A stretch of 64,000 nucleotides of DNA from CAWGJC01 sp965276665 (GTDB lineage: Bacteria; Pseudomonadota; Alphaproteobacteria; Acetobacterales; Acetobacteraceae). Under the pieces are notes generated by a model. The model did not search any database. It worked only from the letters and a program-made list of their open reading frames with translations, and was not told the DNA's origin. Made by a program: the position numbers and the translations under genes. Every line of letters starts with the position of its first letter. Within the stretch, counting starts at the first letter, position 1. The stretch covers positions 3,224,001 to 3,288,000 of the forward strand of contig OZ255620.1 in assembly GCA_965276665.1 (NCBI GenBank), read 5' to 3'. Shown piece after piece: positions 1 through 7,247 of the stretch.

Positions 1-717
1 GGCGTCAACGCCGGCAGCCTGGAGCGCCACCTGCTCGAGAAATACGGCGAACCGAACCCGGAGGCGCTGGTCGAGAGCGCGCTCGAGCATGCCAAGATCC
101 TGCAGGATCATGATTTCCACGAGTTCAAGATCAGCGTGAAGGCGAGCGACGTGTTCCTCGCGGTCGCCGCCTACCAGCAGCTCGCCGAGGTCTGCGACCA
201 CCCGCTGCATATCGGCATCACCGAGGCGGGCGGCCGGCGGATGGGCACGGTGAAATCCTCGATCGGCCTCGGCAGCCTGCTCTGGGCCGGCATCGGCGAC
301 ACCATGCGCGTCTCGCTCTCGGCCGAGCCCGAGGAGGAGGTCCGCGTCGGCTGGGACATGCTGAAAGGCCTCGGCATCCGCAATCGCGGCGTGAAGGTGA
401 TCTCCTGCCCGTCCTGCGCCCGCCAGGGCTTCAACGTGATCGAGACGGTGCAGGTGCTGGAGGAACGGCTCGCCCATATCCTGACGCCGATCACCCTCTC
501 GATCATCGGCTGCGTGGTGAACGGGCCGGGCGAGGCGCTGATGACCGATCTTGGCGTCACCGGCGGCGGCGCCGGGCGCCACATGGTCTACAGCGCCGGC
601 AAGCAGGATCATCCGATCCCGGCGGCCGAGATGGTGGACCACATCGTCGCCCTGGTGGAGGCCCGCGCGGCGGCGATGGAGGCCGAGACGGCGGCGCAGA
701 AACAAGCGGCGGAGTAA
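1..717 (+). CDS. ispG: 4-hydroxy-3-methylbut-2-enyl diphosphate synthase (IspG/GcpE), 5'-truncated
   Basis: The frame is open from the first base, so only the C-terminal 238 residues are present and the start lies outside the window. IspG catalyses the penultimate step of the MEP isoprenoid pathway, reducing cyclic methylerythritol diphosphate to HMBPP. The [4Fe-4S] ligand motifs are visible: SCPSCARQGFN supplies two cysteines and IIGCVVNGPGEA supplies the third. ITEAGGRRMGTVKSSIGLG is also typical of the family. hisS starts two bases after the stop, so the genes are probably co-transcribed. dxr, an earlier step of the pathway, lies at 26073. The Glu/Ala-rich C-terminal tail is ordinary. Confidence 0.96.
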   Translation, partial: GVNAGSLERHLLEKYGEPNPEALVESALEHAKILQDHDFHEFKISVKASDVFLAVAAYQQLAEVCDHPLHIGITEAGGRRMGTVKSSIGLGSLLWAGIGDTMRVSLSAEPEEEVRVGWDMLKGLGIRNRGVKVISCPSCARQGFNVIETVQVLEERLAHILTPITLSIIGCVVNGPGEALMTDLGVTGGGAGRHMVYSAGKQDHPIPAAEMVDHIVALVEARAAAMEAETAAQKQAAE

Positions 718-718
718 G

Positions 719-1954
719 GTGACGGCGCTGCAATCGCCACGCGGCACCCGCGACCTGATCGGCGAGGAGTTCCGTCGCCACCGTTTCGTCATCGACACCG
801 CCCGCGAGATCGCCAGCTCGTACGGGTTCGACGAATGGGCGCCGCCGATCTTCGAAGATACGCGCGTGTTCTCCCGCACGCTCGGCGAGACCTCCGACGT
901 CGTGACGAAGGAGATGTACACCTTCCCCGATCGCGGCGGCGACAGCCTGACCCTGCGCCCGGAAGCGACCGCCGGCGTGTGCCGCGCGCTTGTCTCAAAC
1001 GGGCTCACTCAGAGCCTGCCGCAAAAAGTGTTCGTGGCCGGGCCGATGTTCCGCTACGAGCGGCCGCAGAAGGGGCGCTACCGCCAGTTCCACCAGATCG
1101 ACGCCGAGATCATCGGCACCGCCGAGCCGCTGGCCGATGCCGAGGTGATCGCCTGCGGCTGGGACGTTCTCCGCGCCCTCGGGGTCGATGACGGGGTCGT
1201 GCTGGAGCTCAACACGCTGGGCGACCCGGAAAGCCGCAGCGCCTATCGCGCGGCGCTCGTCGATTATTTCGGCGCCCATCGCGACGCGCTCTCCACCGAC
1301 AGCCAGGCCCGGCTGGAGCGCAACCCGCTTCGTATCCTCGACAGCAAGGATGCGGGCGACCGCGCCATCGTGGCCGAAGCGCCGACCATCGCCGCGCATC
1401 TCACGCCGGCGGCGGCGGATTTTTATGCGCGCCTCAAAGGATATCTGGAGACATTCGGGGTGCCGTTCCGCGAGAACCCGCGCATCGTCCGCGGGCTCGA
1501 TTATTACGGCCACACCGCCTTCGAATTCGTCACCGGCCGGCTCGGCGCGCAGGGCACGGTGATGGGCGGCGGCCGCTACGACGGTCTGGTCGAGGAGATG
1601 GGCGGACCGCCGACGCCGGCGGTCGGCTGGGCCGCCGGGGTGGAGCGCCTCGCCATGCTGCTCGCAACCCCGCCGGCAGCGGCGCGGACCGTCGCGATCG
1701 TGCCGGTAGGAGAGGCCGCGGAGACCGCGGCGCTCGGCCTGATGCAGACGCTGCGGCATGCCGGCATCCGCGCCGAGATGGCGTTCCGCGGCAATCTCAA
1801 GCGGCGGATGGAGCGCGCGAACCGCATCGGCGCGCGCGCCGCGATCATCATCGGCGAGAGCGAGGCGGCGCGCGGCGTCGCCCAGCTCAAGGATCTCGGC
1901 AGCGGCGCGCAGGAGGAAGTGCCGATCGCCGCGCTGCCGCAGCGCCTGCGGTGA
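719..1954 (+). CDS. hisS: Histidyl-tRNA synthetase
   Basis: This class II aminoacyl-tRNA synthetase charges tRNA-His in the cytoplasm. The 411-residue product has the usual length. It begins QSPRGTRDLIGEEF, shows motif 2 (FRYERPQKGRYRQFHQ) near residue 115, the histidine-specific signature RGLDYYGHTAFEF near residue 260, motif 3 (VMGGGRYDGL), and an alpha/beta anticodon-binding domain at the C-terminus. The frame is open further upstream over ispG, but GTG at 719 is chosen because it is just past the ispG stop and gives the conserved N-terminus. It overlaps prfA by 4 nt (GTGA). Confidence 0.96.
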   Translation: MTALQSPRGTRDLIGEEFRRHRFVIDTAREIASSYGFDEWAPPIFEDTRVFSRTLGETSDVVTKEMYTFPDRGGDSLTLRPEATAGVCRALVSNGLTQSLPQKVFVAGPMFRYERPQKGRYRQFHQIDAEIIGTAEPLADAEVIACGWDVLRALGVDDGVVLELNTLGDPESRSAYRAALVDYFGAHRDALSTDSQARLERNPLRILDSKDAGDRAIVAEAPTIAAHLTPAAADFYARLKGYLETFGVPFRENPRIVRGLDYYGHTAFEFVTGRLGAQGTVMGGGRYDGLVEEMGGPPTPAVGWAAGVERLAMLLATPPAAARTVAIVPVGEAAETAALGLMQTLRHAGIRAEMAFRGNLKRRMERANRIGARAAIIIGESEAARGVAQLKDLGSGAQEEVPIAALPQRLR

Positions 1955-3015
1955 GCGGGACCGATCTCGCCCGCCGGCTCGACCGCATCGCCGCGCGCGC
2001 CGAGGAATTGCGCGCGATGCTTGCAGGCGGCACCACCGGCGAGGAATTCGTCCGCGCCTCCAAGGAGCTCGCCGAGATCGAGCCGGTGGTCGCCCGCATC
2101 GCCGAATTGCGCGGCGCCGAGATGGGGGCCGTCGAGGCCGAGGCGCTGCTCGAGGATCCCGAGATGCGCGGCCTCGCCGAAGCCGAGCTCGCCGATCTGC
2201 GCGACCGGTTGCCCGCGCTCCGCCACGAGATCCGCCTCGCCCTGCTGCCGAGGGACGAGGCGGATGAGCGCAGCGCCATCCTCGAGATCCGCCCCGCCGC
2301 CGGCGGCGACGAGGCGGCGCTGTTCGCCGCCGAATTGTTCGGCATGTATCAGCGCTACGCGGAAGCGCGCGGCTGGCGCTTCGAGATTCTCGACTATGAC
2401 AACACCGAGCTCGGCGGCCTGAAGGGCGGCATCGCCGCGATCACCGGCCGCGGCGTGTTTGCGCGCCTCAAATACGAAAGCGGCGTGCATCGCGTGCAGC
2501 GCGTGCCGGCGACCGAGAATCAGGGCCGCATCCACACCTCCACCGTCACCGTCGCCGTGCTTCCGGAGGCCGAGGAGGTGGATGTGCAGGTCAACGAGGG
2601 CGACCTCCGCATCGACGTCTATCGCGCGTCGGGCGCCGGCGGTCAGCACGTCAACAAGACGGAAAGCGCCGTTCGCATCACCCATCTGCCGAGCGGCATC
2701 GTCGTCGCCATGCAGGAGGAGAAGAGCCAGCACAAAAACCGCGCCAAGGCGATGAAGATCCTGCGCGCGCGGCTCTACGAACAGCAGCGCGCCAGCCTGC
2801 ACGCGACCCGCGCCGCCGACCGCCGCGCCCAGGTCGGCACCGGCGACCGCTCCGAACGCATCCGCACCTATAATTTCCCGCAAGGCCGCGTCTCCGACCA
2901 CCGCATCAACCTGACGCTGCACAAGATTGATCGCGTGATGCTCGGCGACCTCGACGACTTCATCGACGCGCTGACCGCCGAGGACCAGGCCGCGCGGCTG
3001 GCGGCGGAGGAGTGA
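1951..3015 (+). CDS. prfA: Peptide chain release factor 1
   Basis: RF1 recognises UAA and UAG stop codons and triggers peptide release. The 354-residue product carries the PxT anticodon-like tripeptide typical of RF1 (PAT in RVQRVPATENQ, about residue 187) and the catalytic GGQ motif (SGAGGQHVNKTESAVR, about residue 230). The GTG start overlaps the hisS stop by 4 nt, which suggests translational coupling. prmC/hemK, the methyltransferase that modifies this GGQ glutamine and often follows prfA, is not next; repeats and a membrane-protein gene follow instead. Confidence 0.97.
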   Translation: MSGTDLARRLDRIAARAEELRAMLAGGTTGEEFVRASKELAEIEPVVARIAELRGAEMGAVEAEALLEDPEMRGLAEAELADLRDRLPALRHEIRLALLPRDEADERSAILEIRPAAGGDEAALFAAELFGMYQRYAEARGWRFEILDYDNTELGGLKGGIAAITGRGVFARLKYESGVHRVQRVPATENQGRIHTSTVTVAVLPEAEEVDVQVNEGDLRIDVYRASGAGGQHVNKTESAVRITHLPSGIVVAMQEEKSQHKNRAKAMKILRARLYEQQRASLHATRAADRRAQVGTGDRSERIRTYNFPQGRVSDHRINLTLHKIDRVMLGDLDDFIDALTAEDQAARLAAEE

Positions 3016-3105
3016 AAGGGGAAAGGCCAGGGGCGCTGCCCCATTCTTCAATTGGGATCCCGCTGGGCCGAAAGGCCCCAGGCCCCGATCGGCGCTTCGC
3101 GCGGG
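3015..3105 (+). repeat. Left arm of an imperfect inverted repeat flanking the 3389-3985 gene
   Basis: The segment starts with AAAGGCCAGGGGCGCTGCCCC, runs through GGGCCGAAAGGCCCC and ends with GATCGGCGCTTCGCGCGG. The same blocks recur in reverse complement and reverse order at 4051-4139, on the far side of the membrane-protein gene. Each block can fold into a hairpin. The 3016-3388 gap after prfA holds this arm, an unassigned stretch, and the palindromic element at 3264-3390; I see no gene in it. Confidence 0.75.
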
Positions 3106-3263
3106 GGCCTGGCGGGTCCGTGCCAAAACAAGAGCGCTGCAGATCTGGCTCAAACGCCATGCCGTACCGCGCGTCGGCTCCGGGGCATTTCTGGCCGAGC
3201 GGGGCCCAGGGGCAGGGCCCTGGCATTTTCACCCAAGGCAAAACCGAGAGCGGCGCTGCGGCT

Positions 3264-3390
3264 AGAGCATTTTCACCTTCGGTGGAGTCGGCGCCGGCCC
3301 TCGCCCCCGCCCGGCCTCCCACGAAAGTATACTACTGTCGGGGGGGCGGGTGGGGGCGAGGGCCGGCGCCGACTTAACTGAGAATGCTCT
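3264..3390. repeat. Long palindromic element with AGAGCATT / AATGCTCT ends
   Basis: The ends AGAGCATT (3264-3271) and AATGCTCT (3383-3390) are inverted. A 22-nt perfect inverted repeat lies inside (3287-3308 against 3352-3373, beginning GTCGGCGCCGGCCCTCGCCC). The element sits at the 3' end of the minus-strand gene ending at 3389, and its terminal CTCTA provides that gene's TAG stop. It could act as a strong bidirectional hairpin or terminator. It shares its ends with the elements at 4139, 17907 and 28245. Confidence 0.75.
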
Positions 3391-3985
3391 AATTCAAGGT
3401 GTTGAAGAGCCGGATGATCCATGAGGCTTCGTAGATCAGGCTGCCGATCACGAAGGCGGCGTGGAAGCGCCGGTTGGGTGTCCAGATCGCGATGCCGCAC
3501 AGGGTCAGATAAATCGGCGCCCGGAGCAGATACTCGCGTTCGAACAGGGCGAAATGCGCCTGTCCCTTCAGACGCGTGTCGATGACATCGAACAGGATGG
3601 TGATGGCGAAGATGCTGAAGAACCATTTTCGCCTGGAGATGAAGTAATCCGCGTAGCCGGAATATTCCCTGATCGTGTCGGGAAATAGCAACGTGCAAAG
3701 AAGAAAAAGCAAGATCGCGTAGAAGATGACGAACAGGTAGGTCTCGAAATTCCACTGCGTGATCTCTCTGAGATCAAACTCCCACCACCAGAAATGAATC
3801 AGGGTGAGCAGCATCATGAGAACCCAGGAGATGTGGACCAGATAGACCGGGTTCTCGGTCGGATGCTGGATGAAACGGGCCGCGCCGTTGAGCAGACGGG
3901 CGATGCTAAGGCCGATGACGATACCGACCGCTACCCGGACATGCTGGAATATCTCGACCGACGTGGGGGGAGTGATTGAAGGCAC
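3389..3985 (-). CDS. Polytopic membrane protein of unknown function
   Basis: I do not recognise this 198-residue protein. It is strongly hydrophobic, with about five or six predicted membrane segments, for example VAVGIVIGLSIARLL, LVHISWVLMMLLTLIHF, LFVIFYAILLFLLCTLLF and WFFSIFAITILFDVI. It is rich in Phe, Tyr and Trp and lower in GC than its neighbours. GTG at 3985 is chosen because AGGCGGG lies about 8 nt upstream and the frame further upstream is repeat DNA. The gene is bracketed by inverted repeats (3015-3105 and 4051-4139), and its stop codon lies in a palindromic element. This suggests an acquired cassette. Confidence 0.7.
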   Translation of the reverse strand: MPSITPPTSVEIFQHVRVAVGIVIGLSIARLLNGAARFIQHPTENPVYLVHISWVLMMLLTLIHFWWWEFDLREITQWNFETYLFVIFYAILLFLLCTLLFPDTIREYSGYADYFISRRKWFFSIFAITILFDVIDTRLKGQAHFALFEREYLLRAPIYLTLCGIAIWTPNRRFHAAFVIGSLIYEASWIIRLFNTLN

Positions 3986-4050
3986 GAGAACCCGCCTGGT
4001 GGACGCATGAAATAGACTGAGATCTGGGTCTGGCCGCAATCCTGCCCGCC

Positions 4051-4139
4051 CCGCGCGAAGCGCCGATCGGGGTCCGGGGCTTTCGGCCCTAGCCGGGTCC
4101 AAGCGCGGCATGGGGGCAGCGCCCCTGGCCTTTTCCCTT
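4051..4139 (-). repeat. Right arm of the inverted repeat flanking the 3389-3985 gene
   Basis: Read on the minus strand, this segment gives AAAAGGCCAGGGGCGCTGCCCC, then GGGCCGAAAGCCCCGG, then CCCCGATCGGCGCTTCGCGC. These are the same blocks as 3015-3105. The middle parts differ, so the copies are homologous rather than identical. There is no target duplication that I can define and no transposase. Confidence 0.72.
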
Positions 4140-4188
4140 AGAGCATTTCACCTCGGTGAAGTCGGCGCCGACTTCACCGAAAGCTCTA
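4139..4188. terminator. 28-bp perfect palindrome at the 3' end of the cystathionine-enzyme gene
   Basis: The two 14-nt halves TCGGTGAAGTCGGC and GCCGACTTCACCGA (4153-4180) form a perfect palindrome, flanked by TAGAGCATTTCACC and GAAAGCTCTAG. It overlaps the stop codon of the minus-strand gene ending at 4186. It is a short relative of the AGAGCAT-ended repeats. A hairpin of this strength at a gene end is probably a transcription terminator or mRNA stabiliser. No U-run is evident. Confidence 0.6.
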
Positions 4189-5325
4189 GCCAGGCAAAGC
4201 CTGATCCAGATCGGCGATAAGGTCGCCGATGTGTTCGATCCCCACTGACAGCCGCAGCAGGTCGGTCGGGACGGGCGTGCCGGGGCCTTCGATGCTGGCG
4301 CGATGTTCGATCAGGCTTTCGACGCCGCCGAGCGAGGTGGCGCGTTTCCAGAGCGCGACGCGGGCGGCGGTCTGGATGGCGGCGGTCTCGCCGCCGGCGA
4401 CGCGGAGCGAGAGCATGCCGCCGAAGCCGCCCTGCATCTGGCGGCGCGCGATGTCGTGGCCCGGGGCGTCGGGCAGGCCGGGATAGAGCACCGCGGCGAC
4501 GCGGCGGTCGTTTGCGAAATGCTCGGCTATCGCCTGGGCGGCGCGCGCGGCGGCGTGGACGCGCAGGTGCAGCGTGCGCATGCCGCGCAGCAGCAGCCAA
4601 GCTTCGAACGAGCCGAGCACGGCGCCCACCTGCGTGCGGATGTATTTGATCTTGTCCCAGAACGCGTCGGTCTCGCGGGTCGCGAGCGCGCCGGCGATCA
4701 CGTCGGAATGGCCGTTCAGGTATTTCGTCGCCGAGTGCATGACGATGTCGGCGCCGTGCTCGATCGGCCGGGTGAGCACCGGGCTCGCGACGGTGGAATC
4801 GACCGCGAGGCGCGCGGCCGCCTGATGCGCGAGCTCCGCCGTGCGGGCGATGTCGGTGACGGTCCAGAGCGGGTTCGACGGCGTCTCGACCCAGAGGAGC
4901 TTGGTCTTGCCCGGCCGGATGGCGGCGGCGACCGCGCCGGGGTCCGGCATGTCGACGAAATCGACGGTGACGCCGAAGTTCGGCGCCATGCGCGCGAGCC
5001 AGCTGCGGAACGACCAGTACATAACCTGCGGCGCGACCATGTGATCGCCCGGCTCGAGCGCCATGATCACCGCGGTCGCCGCCGCCGCGCCGGAGGCGAA
5101 GAGCTTCGCCTCCGCCGCGCCCTCTAGCGCCGCCAGCACCGCCTCGGCCTGGTCGAAGCTCGGATTGTCGGACCGGGCATAGACCCGGCCCGAGCGGTAT
5201 TGATTGTCCGGATCTCGGATGAAGGTGGTCGAGGGCTGGATCGCCGGGATCACCGCCCTTGTCTGCTCGTCCACCCAACCGAGGGCCTGGGCGCTGATGG
5301 TGGCCGGATGCGTGTTCTTTGCCAT
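4186..5325 (-). CDS. Cys/Met-metabolism PLP enzyme (cystathionine gamma-synthase / beta-lyase family)
   Basis: The 379-residue protein belongs to the fold-type I PLP enzymes of transsulfuration. FASGAAAATAVIMAL binds the cofactor phosphate, VETPSNPLWTVTDI and AVDSTVASPVLTRP are family signatures, and SATKYLNGHSDV contains the Schiff-base lysine near residue 200. The family makes or cleaves cystathionine or forms homocysteine by direct sulfhydrylation. Sequence alone does not separate the synthase, beta-lyase and sulfhydrylase forms. ATG at 5325 gives the conserved N-terminus MAKNTHPATI; a longer GTG form reaches 5364. The TAG stop is formed by the terminal CTAG of the adjacent palindrome. Confidence 0.88.
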   Translation of the reverse strand: MAKNTHPATISAQALGWVDEQTRAVIPAIQPSTTFIRDPDNQYRSGRVYARSDNPSFDQAEAVLAALEGAAEAKLFASGAAAATAVIMALEPGDHMVAPQVMYWSFRSWLARMAPNFGVTVDFVDMPDPGAVAAAIRPGKTKLLWVETPSNPLWTVTDIARTAELAHQAAARLAVDSTVASPVLTRPIEHGADIVMHSATKYLNGHSDVIAGALATRETDAFWDKIKYIRTQVGAVLGSFEAWLLLRGMRTLHLRVHAAARAAQAIAEHFANDRRVAAVLYPGLPDAPGHDIARRQMQGGFGGMLSLRVAGGETAAIQTAARVALWKRATSLGGVESLIEHRASIEGPGTPVPTDLLRLSVGIEHIGDLIADLDQALPG

Positions 5326-5357
5326 GCGCCCCGGTGAAGCAGGAAACCGGCGCGCCG

Positions 5358-7046
5358 TCACCACCTCTCGTCGGGCGGCACGGTGACGCAGTTCATCCGT
5401 CCGGCGGCGAGGCGTCCGCAGGCGGCGCTGGCCGCGGTCGAGGAGAGCCCGGTGAAGCGCGCGCGGTACAGCGTGCCGCCATTCGCCGTCGCGACCGGCC
5501 CGATGGCGGTGCCGGCCGATTGCAGCGAGCCGGCGGCGAGCCTTCTCGCGCTGTCGGTCATCTCGCGGGCCAGCGAGGGGCTCGCATAGGCGCCGACCTG
5601 GATGGTCCAGCTGCCGCGACCGAGACTGCTCGGCTGGGCGGAGGCGAGCTCGAGGCGGGGCGCATGCAGCGTCGCCGCCTCGGCATGCGAGATCGGCAGC
5701 GTGCCGAGGATGCCGGGTGTGGAGGAGCGCGGCGGCTCGGCGCGGGCGAGCATGCGGGATTCCGGCATCGGCGGTTCCGGCATCACGCCAGGGTCGCGGA
5801 CGGGTGGCGCGTAGCGGGACTGCGTGCTGGACGGCGCCCTATAGGCGGGTGCTGCGGATGCGAGCCGGTACTCCGGCTGCGGCGCCGGCGCGTAGCTCCG
5901 CGATGCGTAGCCCGGCGAGGCGTAGCTGGACGATGCGTAGCTGGGCTGCTGGGTATAGGCGGGTTGCGCGTAGGCGCGGGAATAGGCCGAGGCTGCCCCG
6001 ACGGGCACCGGGGAGGCGAGGGCGGAGGCGGTCAGCACCGAGCCCTGCTGGCGCTGCGGCGGCACATAGGCCGGTTGCGGCGCAACGTAAGCCGGCGACG
6101 GCGCGTAGGCGGATTGCGGCGGCGCATAGGCCGGCGTGGCCGCGGCATAGACCGTTGCCGGGCTAGGCGCCGGGCTTGGTTGCGGCGCGGGGGCGGCGGC
6201 GGTGTCGGACGCGTCGGGCGGCGGGTTGCCGGCGGAATACTGCGCCGGCGAGGTCTGCCAGGCAGCCTCCTCGGCGGCGCTGCGCTGCGGCACGGCGGCG
6301 ACCGCGCTCTGTATCGAGCTCTCGCCGCCATCTTGGCCGCCGCCGGTCTGCCAGGCGGCTTCCGCGGCGAGGCTGCGCGAGGAGTTCGGGTTGCGGGCCG
6401 GCTGCGCCGAGGCGAGCATCACCGACCCGCGCGACCGCGCCGAGTAGCCGCCATCGCCCGCATAGCCGGCGAGCGGCCCGCTGGCGGGGATGTCGTCGCC
6501 GAGGCGTGGCGCGATGCTGGCGACGTAATTCACCGTCTCGTCCGGCAGGTGGCCGCCGCGGGCCACGTAGCTGCTCATGCGTCCCGGTCCGGCATTGTAG
6601 GCGGCGAGGAAGCCCGGCGAGCCGAACTGATCGTACATCTGCCGGATATAAGCCGTGCCGGCCATGATGTTGTCGTGCGGATCATACGGGTCGCTGCCGA
6701 GACCGTATTGGCCAGCAAGATCGCGATAGGTCGAGGGCATGACCTGCATCAGACCCATCGCGCCGGCATTCGAGGTGATCGGTCGGCCGTTCAGGAACTC
6801 GCGGCCGCCGGATTCCTGGCGCATCACCGCGCGGATCCATTTCTCCGGCACGCGATACTTGCCGCTCGCCTCATGGATGTAGGGGCCCCACGGGTCTTCG
6901 ACGGGACCGGGCGCGTTGTAATCGGCGGTTCGGCTGAAATTGCCGCTGGCGCAGGCGGCGAGACCCCCCAGCAGCCCGAGGCTCAGCACCACCCTCGCGG
7001 CCGGCGCAAGTCGCCCCTTCCGCCTGTTCACCCACGGCGTCTCCAC
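5358..7046 (-). CDS. SLT-type lytic transglycosylase lipoprotein with C-terminal SPOR domain
   Basis: This predicted envelope protein (562 residues) should cleave peptidoglycan glycan strands. The N-terminus has a lipoprotein signal ending in a lipobox (GLAAC). An SLT/goose-lysozyme-like domain follows: IRAVMRQESGG carries the catalytic Glu, then AMGLMQVMP and FLAAYNAGPGRM. A linker of roughly 300 residues is rich in Ala/Pro/Tyr/Gln with repeated YAPP and YAS units. The C-terminus (SWTIQVGAYASPSLAREM...) is a SPOR fold that binds denuded septal peptidoglycan, suggesting a cell-division role. The GTG at 7046 is preceded by GGGGGGA. GTG starts at 7070 and 7031 are alternatives. Confidence 0.85.
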   Translation of the reverse strand: METPWVNRRKGRLAPAARVVLSLGLLGGLAACASGNFSRTADYNAPGPVEDPWGPYIHEASGKYRVPEKWIRAVMRQESGGREFLNGRPITSNAGAMGLMQVMPSTYRDLAGQYGLGSDPYDPHDNIMAGTAYIRQMYDQFGSPGFLAAYNAGPGRMSSYVARGGHLPDETVNYVASIAPRLGDDIPASGPLAGYAGDGGYSARSRGSVMLASAQPARNPNSSRSLAAEAAWQTGGGQDGGESSIQSAVAAVPQRSAAEEAAWQTSPAQYSAGNPPPDASDTAAAPAPQPSPAPSPATVYAAATPAYAPPQSAYAPSPAYVAPQPAYVPPQRQQGSVLTASALASPVPVGAASAYSRAYAQPAYTQQPSYASSSYASPGYASRSYAPAPQPEYRLASAAPAYRAPSSTQSRYAPPVRDPGVMPEPPMPESRMLARAEPPRSSTPGILGTLPISHAEAATLHAPRLELASAQPSSLGRGSWTIQVGAYASPSLAREMTDSARRLAAGSLQSAGTAIGPVATANGGTLYRARFTGLSSTAASAACGRLAAGRMNCVTVPPDERW

Positions 7047-7247
7047 GCTCGATCCCCCCAAAGTCCCCACGGACCGGAAGCTACCGATGTTTTATTGACA
7101 GCGGCTTGCGAAAATCAACTGTGATTGCGTGGCAGGAAGATGGCGGGAGCAACTGACAAGCCGGGCGTGGCCGGGGAAGCACAGCCGCCGGATGGTTGAG
7201 GGCGGCGGCGATCCGGCCTATGACCTGCGGGAGCGGAGGGCGGCGGA

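Noticed and set aside
3012..3381. Overlapping plus-strand frames of 109-121 codons after prfA
   Set aside because: They run through repeat DNA and palindromes, with low-complexity translations and no ribosome-binding site or conservation signal.
3016..4188. Insertion sequence with transposase
   Set aside because: There are inverted repeats, but the enclosed gene is a membrane protein without DDE or HUH motifs, and no target-site duplication is evident.
5319..7124. 601-codon plus-strand frame opposite the SLT/SPOR gene
   Set aside because: The translation is Arg/Gly-rich and motif-free, while the minus strand has a lipobox, an SLT domain and a SPOR domain.
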